A stretch of DNA of 15,197 bases, from NCBI GenBank assembly GCA_964434585.1, contig CAYSVN010000026.1, forward strand, positions 1 to 15,197, written 5' to 3'. Below the pieces are notes generated by a model, which saw only the letters and a list, made by a program, of their open reading frames with translations, was not told the origin of the DNA and ran no database searches. Within the stretch, counting starts at the first letter, position 1; every line of letters starts with the position of its first letter. Shown one piece after another: positions 12,333 through 15,197 of the stretch. The stretch comes from CAYSVN01 sp964434585. GTDB lineage: Bacteria > Patescibacteriota > Gracilibacteria > Peribacterales > Peribacteraceae. The position numbers and the translations under genes are program-made.

Positions 12333-13816
12333 AACCACACTATATTACCACTGCTATCGACTACCCAAACGCTGCACCACACATGGGGCATGTGCTAGAA
12401 AAGGTACTAGCAGACGTTATTGCCCGTTACAGTAGATTGCAAGGACGCGATGTTCGATTCCAGATAGGACTCGATGAACATGGTAGTAAAATTGCTCAAA
12501 CCGCAGAAAAAGAAGGAATGTCTCCGCAAGAACTTGTGGATAGAAATAGTGAATATTTTTTGAGCTTGTATAAACGCCTTAATATTAATTACGATGACTT
12601 TTTACGCACAACAAATAAGGAACGCCACTGGCCAACTGTTATAGCACTTTGGAGTAAGCTGGTAGAAGCTGGCAAGCTTGAGAAGCGAACATACACTGGC
12701 CTTTACTGTAGTGGGTGTGAACGATTTATGACCGAAAAAGAATTAGAAGATGGCAATTGCCCAGACCACAAACGACCACCCGAAGAAATTAGTGAAGAAA
12801 ACTGGTTTTTTACACTCTCGAATGACAATGAGTGGCTCAAGGAAATTCTTACCGATGGTACGTTTGCTATTAAGCCTGCCTTTCGAGCTCCAGAAGTATT
12901 AACGCTGGTTGAACAAGGACTGCATGATGTTTCGTTTTCACGTGAAGTTACACAATTAAACTGGGGCGTGCCTGTTCCAAATGATAATAGCCAAGTGATG
13001 TATGTTTGGTGTGATGCTTTAACAAACTATATTTCTACGTTAGGGCTTTTAACAGATAATGCTGATACTAAATTTTGGGATGATGCAACTGTGACCCATG
13101 TTATTGGTAAGGATATTGCTAGGTTCCATGCTCTTATTTGGCCAGCCATGCTTAAACATGCCGGTGTCCGTACACCAGATGAACTGCTGACCCATGGCTT
13201 TTTAACGCTTAATGGGCAAAAGATGAGTAAGTCGCTTGGCAATGTGCTGAACCCTATTGAAGCACTTGATACCTATGGCGTGGACCCGATTCGTTTTTAC
13301 CTGTGTAGCGAAGTACCTGTTGGGCGCGATGGTGATTTTACCCACGAGCGCTGTAAAGAACTTTACGATGCGCACCTGCGTAACAATTTAGGTAATCTGC
13401 TTAACCGCGTACTAGTTATGCTTAATAAACTTGGTGGCACGTTAGAAATCTTAGATAACAGCCCTCTTAAACAACCGGTTACAGAAACTTGGGCTGAATA
13501 TCATAGCGCGATGGAAAACTACGACATTCATAAAGCTCTGCAAAGCTGTGTAGAGCTTATGTCTGCTGGAAATAAACACATGAATGATGAAGCGCCATGG
13601 AAAAAAACTGATGATGAAAAACTTATTATTTTAAGCGAACTGGCTGAATTACTACGCCACATTGCCTTAATGCTTTTACCATTTATACCAGCTGCTGCAG
13701 AAGAAATGCTAAAACAGCTAAGTATATCTACTGACTATACTACAGAGTGGAATACCGCAGAGAGTTGGAATAAAGTAGGGGAACCAAGTATTTTATTTGC
13801 CCCGCTTGAGGAATAA
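12329..13816 (+). CDS. metG: methionyl-tRNA synthetase
   Basis: Protein of 495 residues from the ATG at 12329. It charges tRNA-Met with methionine. Class I signatures: PHMGH (HIGH box, 17-21) and KMSKS (298-302). A single zinc knuckle lies in the connective domain, Cys127-x2-Cys130 and Cys144-x2-His147 (YCSGCERF...CPDH). The alpha-helical anticodon-binding domain fills the C-terminus (NNLGNLLNR, then APWKKTDDE); the optional C-terminal EMAP-like dimerisation domain is absent. The ATG gives the family's normal N-terminus MKPHYITTAIDYPNAAPHMGH; an upstream in-frame TTG (12311) would add MYPALH. Its TAA stop overlaps the next ATG (TAATG), which suggests coupled translation. Confidence 0.97.
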   Translation: MKPHYITTAIDYPNAAPHMGHVLEKVLADVIARYSRLQGRDVRFQIGLDEHGSKIAQTAEKEGMSPQELVDRNSEYFLSLYKRLNINYDDFLRTTNKERHWPTVIALWSKLVEAGKLEKRTYTGLYCSGCERFMTEKELEDGNCPDHKRPPEEISEENWFFTLSNDNEWLKEILTDGTFAIKPAFRAPEVLTLVEQGLHDVSFSREVTQLNWGVPVPNDNSQVMYVWCDALTNYISTLGLLTDNADTKFWDDATVTHVIGKDIARFHALIWPAMLKHAGVRTPDELLTHGFLTLNGQKMSKSLGNVLNPIEALDTYGVDPIRFYLCSEVPVGRDGDFTHERCKELYDAHLRNNLGNLLNRVLVMLNKLGGTLEILDNSPLKQPVTETWAEYHSAMENYDIHKALQSCVELMSAGNKHMNDEAPWKKTDDEKLIILSELAELLRHIALMLLPFIPAAAEEMLKQLSISTDYTTEWNTAESWNKVGEPSILFAPLEE

Positions 13817-14127
13817 TGAACGATTATGAATCGCATTTTGGTGACCACTCAGAAGCTCACGAGTCCTTAAGTTCAATGACGCAAGCTGAAGAATTTCAAA
13901 TTAAGATGACCGCAGCTTGTAGGCACTATGTTGATGGCGCATTAAGCTCTATAGGAGCTACCGAACCACAAAAGGAGAATTTTTATACTAGCAGCGCCTA
14001 CGCCACAGCTATGAATAAGGTGTTTGAAACACACGCAAAAGATATTGACTTTTCTTCAAATCCCACGAGAGAAAAGGAGCAACAAATTATTGCAAGCGTG
14101 GCTGAAATTATAAGACGCTTTTTATAA
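13816..14127 (+). CDS. small helical protein coupled to metG
   Basis: Function not recognised; 103 residues, mostly predicted helix, acidic and His-rich at the N-terminus (MNDYESHFGDHSEAHESL), no membrane segment, one Cys. The ATG shares its A with the metG stop (TAATG), and GAGGA (13808-13812) upstream is the only Shine-Dalgarno-like sequence of note in the window, though only 3 nt away. The overlap makes this a real gene. It may be a lineage-specific protein with no link to tRNA charging. Confidence 0.75.
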   Translation: MNDYESHFGDHSEAHESLSSMTQAEEFQIKMTAACRHYVDGALSSIGATEPQKENFYTSSAYATAMNKVFETHAKDIDFSSNPTREKEQQIIASVAEIIRRFL

Positions 14128-14151
14128 TTTTCTATTTATTGTTGAAACAAG

Positions 14152-14179
14152 TTGAAGCATTGTAAATTTACTGTAAAAT
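14152..14179 (+). promoter_or_regulatory. promoter before the putative leader RNA
   Basis: -35 TTGAAG (14152-14157), 16-bp spacer, -10 TAAAAT (14174-14179) directly preceded by TG. Transcription would start near 14186, far from any start codon, unlike the leaderless promoters elsewhere. Confidence 0.5.
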
Positions 14180-14185
14180 AAACAT

Positions 14186-14266
14186 ATCACTTAAGGCAGA
14201 GGGCTGAGGATGAATCTTGGACCAGATGCAAACTAAGTGTTTACGCATAAGCGTAATTCTATTTTT
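14186..14266 (+). ncRNA. putative structured leader or small RNA with terminator hairpin
   Basis: CACTTA (14188-14193) pairs with TAAGTG (14234-14239), closing a 40-nt purine-rich loop that contains GGCAGAGGGCTGAGGATG. Right after it TTACGC-ATAA-GCGTAA (14241-14256) forms a hairpin followed by TTCTATTTTTT (14257-14267), like an intrinsic terminator. A promoter precedes it, and the PUR-domain gene starts 14 nt later. I do not recognise a known riboswitch class. It could be an attenuator for the PUR gene or an independent small RNA of about 80 nt. Confidence 0.45.
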
Positions 14267-14280
14267 TCCCACATTTAATT

Positions 14281-14679
14281 ATGTTTGACCCAATGGCAGA
14301 CCTAGAAGATGATCACGGTGATAGCGGCCACAGCGGCAGCACCGGTGACGACAGTAGTACTAGTGACGACCGTCCAGCACCACGCAACACTGGTAAAGCT
14401 ACGTACGAAGACCGTCCACCACGTGAACTAGGTGTTTTTGTACAGGAACCAAATAACAACGGTGGAGGTGGCAACTACAGTGCCGACCTACACAGTATTT
14501 TAATTCGTACCAAGTTTCGTACGTTTTACCTAGACCTTAAAGAGTCTCGGAATGGTAAATTTTTAAAGGTTTCAGAAAAAAGTCGTGGTGGCCAAAAAAG
14601 TACCATCATGATGGATAGTGAAGACATCGATAACTTTATTGATGCTCTTACTCAAATGAAAGCTGAATTAAACGATTAA
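14281..14679 (+). CDS. PUR-domain single-stranded nucleic-acid-binding protein with acidic tail
   Basis: Protein of 132 residues. Residues 70-130 form one PUR repeat of the bacterial PUR-alpha-like family (DUF3276): LHSILIRTKFRTFYLDLKES, NGKFLKVSEKSRGG, STIMMDSEDIDNFIDALTQM. Such repeats bind single-stranded DNA or RNA and usually dimerise (as in BpuR of Borrelia). The first 65 residues are low-complexity and acidic (DLEDDHGDSGHSGSTGDDSS), then Pro/Arg-rich, then GGGG, so disordered; acidic tails of this sort are better known at the C-terminus of SSB-like proteins. ATG at 14281 is taken; ATG at 14293 (MADLEDD) is a real alternative. No Shine-Dalgarno. A structured leader lies upstream and an intrinsic terminator downstream. 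This is not the adenylosuccinate synthetase purA. Confidence 0.88.
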   Translation: MFDPMADLEDDHGDSGHSGSTGDDSSTSDDRPAPRNTGKATYEDRPPRELGVFVQEPNNNGGGGNYSADLHSILIRTKFRTFYLDLKESRNGKFLKVSEKSRGGQKSTIMMDSEDIDNFIDALTQMKAELND

Positions 14680-14696
14680 TTAGCCTAATAATAGAG

Positions 14697-14729
14697 AACA
14701 CCTGACCTTACAATGGTTTGGTGTTTTTT
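14697..14729 (+). terminator. intrinsic terminator after the PUR-domain gene
   Basis: AACACC (14697-14702) pairs with GGTGTT (14720-14725), with a further CC/GG pair inside, followed by a run of T (14724-14729). It lies 18 bp after the stop codon. Confidence 0.75.
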
Positions 14730-14746
14730 ATTCAAATTACCTTACT

Positions 14747-14849
14747 GTTCATTTTTGTCCAGTTCGGCAAGCTCACTGTGACACTCTATTATTAGTGTTT
14801 CTATAAAATAATGTGTCATCCCGAGCGGAGTCGAGGGGCAAAAACGAAC
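14747..14849. repeat. long palindrome made of two core copies
   Basis: The left arm (14747-14784) runs GTTCATTTTTGTCC then AGTTCGGCAAGCTCAC to GTGACAC. The right arm (14813-14849) runs GTGTCATCCCGAGCGGAGTC to CAAAAACGAAC. The complement of the right arm matches the left over about 37 bp with scattered mismatches. Each arm carries a diverged core copy, as in the element between the convergent genes near 11200. It lies in the gene-free right end of the window. Confidence 0.75.
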
Positions 14850-14854
14850 CAAAA

Positions 14855-14903
14855 AAATCACGAAACAGAGCTCACTTCGTTTATTCGCGACTATTCATGA
14901 TTT
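14855..14903. repeat. short inverted repeat beside the long palindrome
   Basis: AAATCACGAA (14855-14864) and TTCATGATTT (14894-14903) are complementary at 9 of 10 positions around a loop with GAGCTCACTTCG. It may be part of the adjacent palindrome. Beyond it, 14904-15030 shows no gene or clear signal on either strand. Confidence 0.5.
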
Positions 14904-15030
14904 CTTTATATCGCTGCAAGGTTTTATTTGAAGTTCTGACTTGTCTAACAGCCACTTAGCAGAAATCAATCATAGGCTCATAATACTCGTTCAAACATGC
15001 TGTTTCGTATCTAATCTAGAGCCACAATAC

Positions 15031-15059
15031 TTGACTCAGCTGTATAAAAAGAGTAAATT
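15031..15059 (+). promoter_or_regulatory. promoter of the right-end short RNA
   Basis: -35 TTGACT (15031-15036), 17-bp spacer, -10 TAAATT (15054-15059). The -35 is the best in the window. No start codon lies near the predicted transcription start at about 15066. Confidence 0.5.
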
Positions 15060-15065
15060 TTTATA

Positions 15066-15135
15066 TAGACGCAGTCCTTTTGGAACTTGAACTGCGTGGT
15101 TCTGAGACCTCCTGTTTCGACAGGAGGTCTTTTTT
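15066..15135 (+). ncRNA. putative short RNA or attenuator leader
   Basis: Between a promoter and a strong terminator lies a 70-nt unit with no reading frame. ACGCAGT (15069-15075) and ACTGCGT (15091-15097) make a perfect 7-bp stem with a 15-nt loop, followed by a short linker and the terminator hairpin. It could be a free small RNA or a terminated leader of a gene beyond the window. No known family recognised. Confidence 0.45.
15105..15135 (+). terminator. strong intrinsic terminator with TTCG loop
   Basis: AGACCTCCTGT (15105-15115) and ACAGGAGGTCT (15120-15130) form a perfect 11-bp stem closed by a TTCG tetraloop, followed by a run of T to 15135. It is the strongest terminator in the window. 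Downstream, to 15197, only a short palindrome AAGTAA-CTA-TTACTT (15167-15181) is visible. Confidence 0.88.
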
Positions 15136-15197
15136 AATAAGTAAGGTTCATGAGGACTTGAGAAGAAAGTAACTATTACTTATCCTCTCTATGATCA

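Noticed and set aside
14680..15197. tRNA or protein gene in the right-end gap
   Set aside because: No tRNA T-loop consensus and cloverleaf found by eye, and all frames on both strands are short and interrupted.

Overview
The window is AT-rich bacterial DNA with compact genes, almost no Shine-Dalgarno sequences and ordinary use of TAA, TAG and TGA as stops. Several traits recall Candidate Phyla Radiation (Patescibacteria) genomes: a one-chain ADP-forming acetyl-CoA synthetase, SLH-domain envelope proteins, a PUR-domain nucleic-acid-binding protein, FemAB, and many small unrecognised membrane proteins. TGA acts as a stop in the flavodoxin and GIY-YIG genes, which argues against the TGA-recoded lineages (Gracilibacteria/Absconditabacteria in the strict sense). 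No rRNA or tRNA gene is visible, so the placement is an inference.

Layout. Positions 1-1944 (minus) hold a flavodoxin and a 2-oxoacid:acceptor oxidoreductase gamma-alpha fusion that runs off the left edge. Divergent from them, 2030-4084 (plus) encodes an ADP-forming acyl-CoA synthetase. Together they could turn pyruvate or another 2-oxoacid into acyl-CoA and then free acid plus ATP, with flavodoxin taking the electrons. Next come a GIY-YIG nuclease gene (4173-4565, minus) whose 3' end runs into a dispersed palindrome, and a tight four-gene envelope cluster (7575 to 4604, minus): FemAB-like transferase, small membrane protein, exported SLH-thioredoxin fusion, and an anchored four-cysteine protein. 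On the plus strand follow a small AroE-N-domain-like protein, phosphoglycerate kinase and a large single-pass membrane protein. Thioredoxin reductase (minus) converges on these. Methionyl-tRNA synthetase, a small helical protein and a PUR-domain protein with an acidic tail complete the gene set. The last 500 bases hold terminators, palindromes and a probable short RNA unit.

Two global patterns stand out. First, about eight genes have a -10 box ending 6-9 nt before the start codon, as expected for leaderless mRNAs; this also chooses between competing starts (femAB GTG at 7575, GIY-YIG ATG at 4565). Second, the intergenic spaces are filled with palindromic elements. Most carry a ~20-bp core related to GTCATCCTGAGCGTAGTCGAAGG, and several have inverted arms built of 7-bp or 9-bp degenerate tandem units. 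They act as putative terminators, may supply promoter parts, and encode the end of the GIY-YIG protein.
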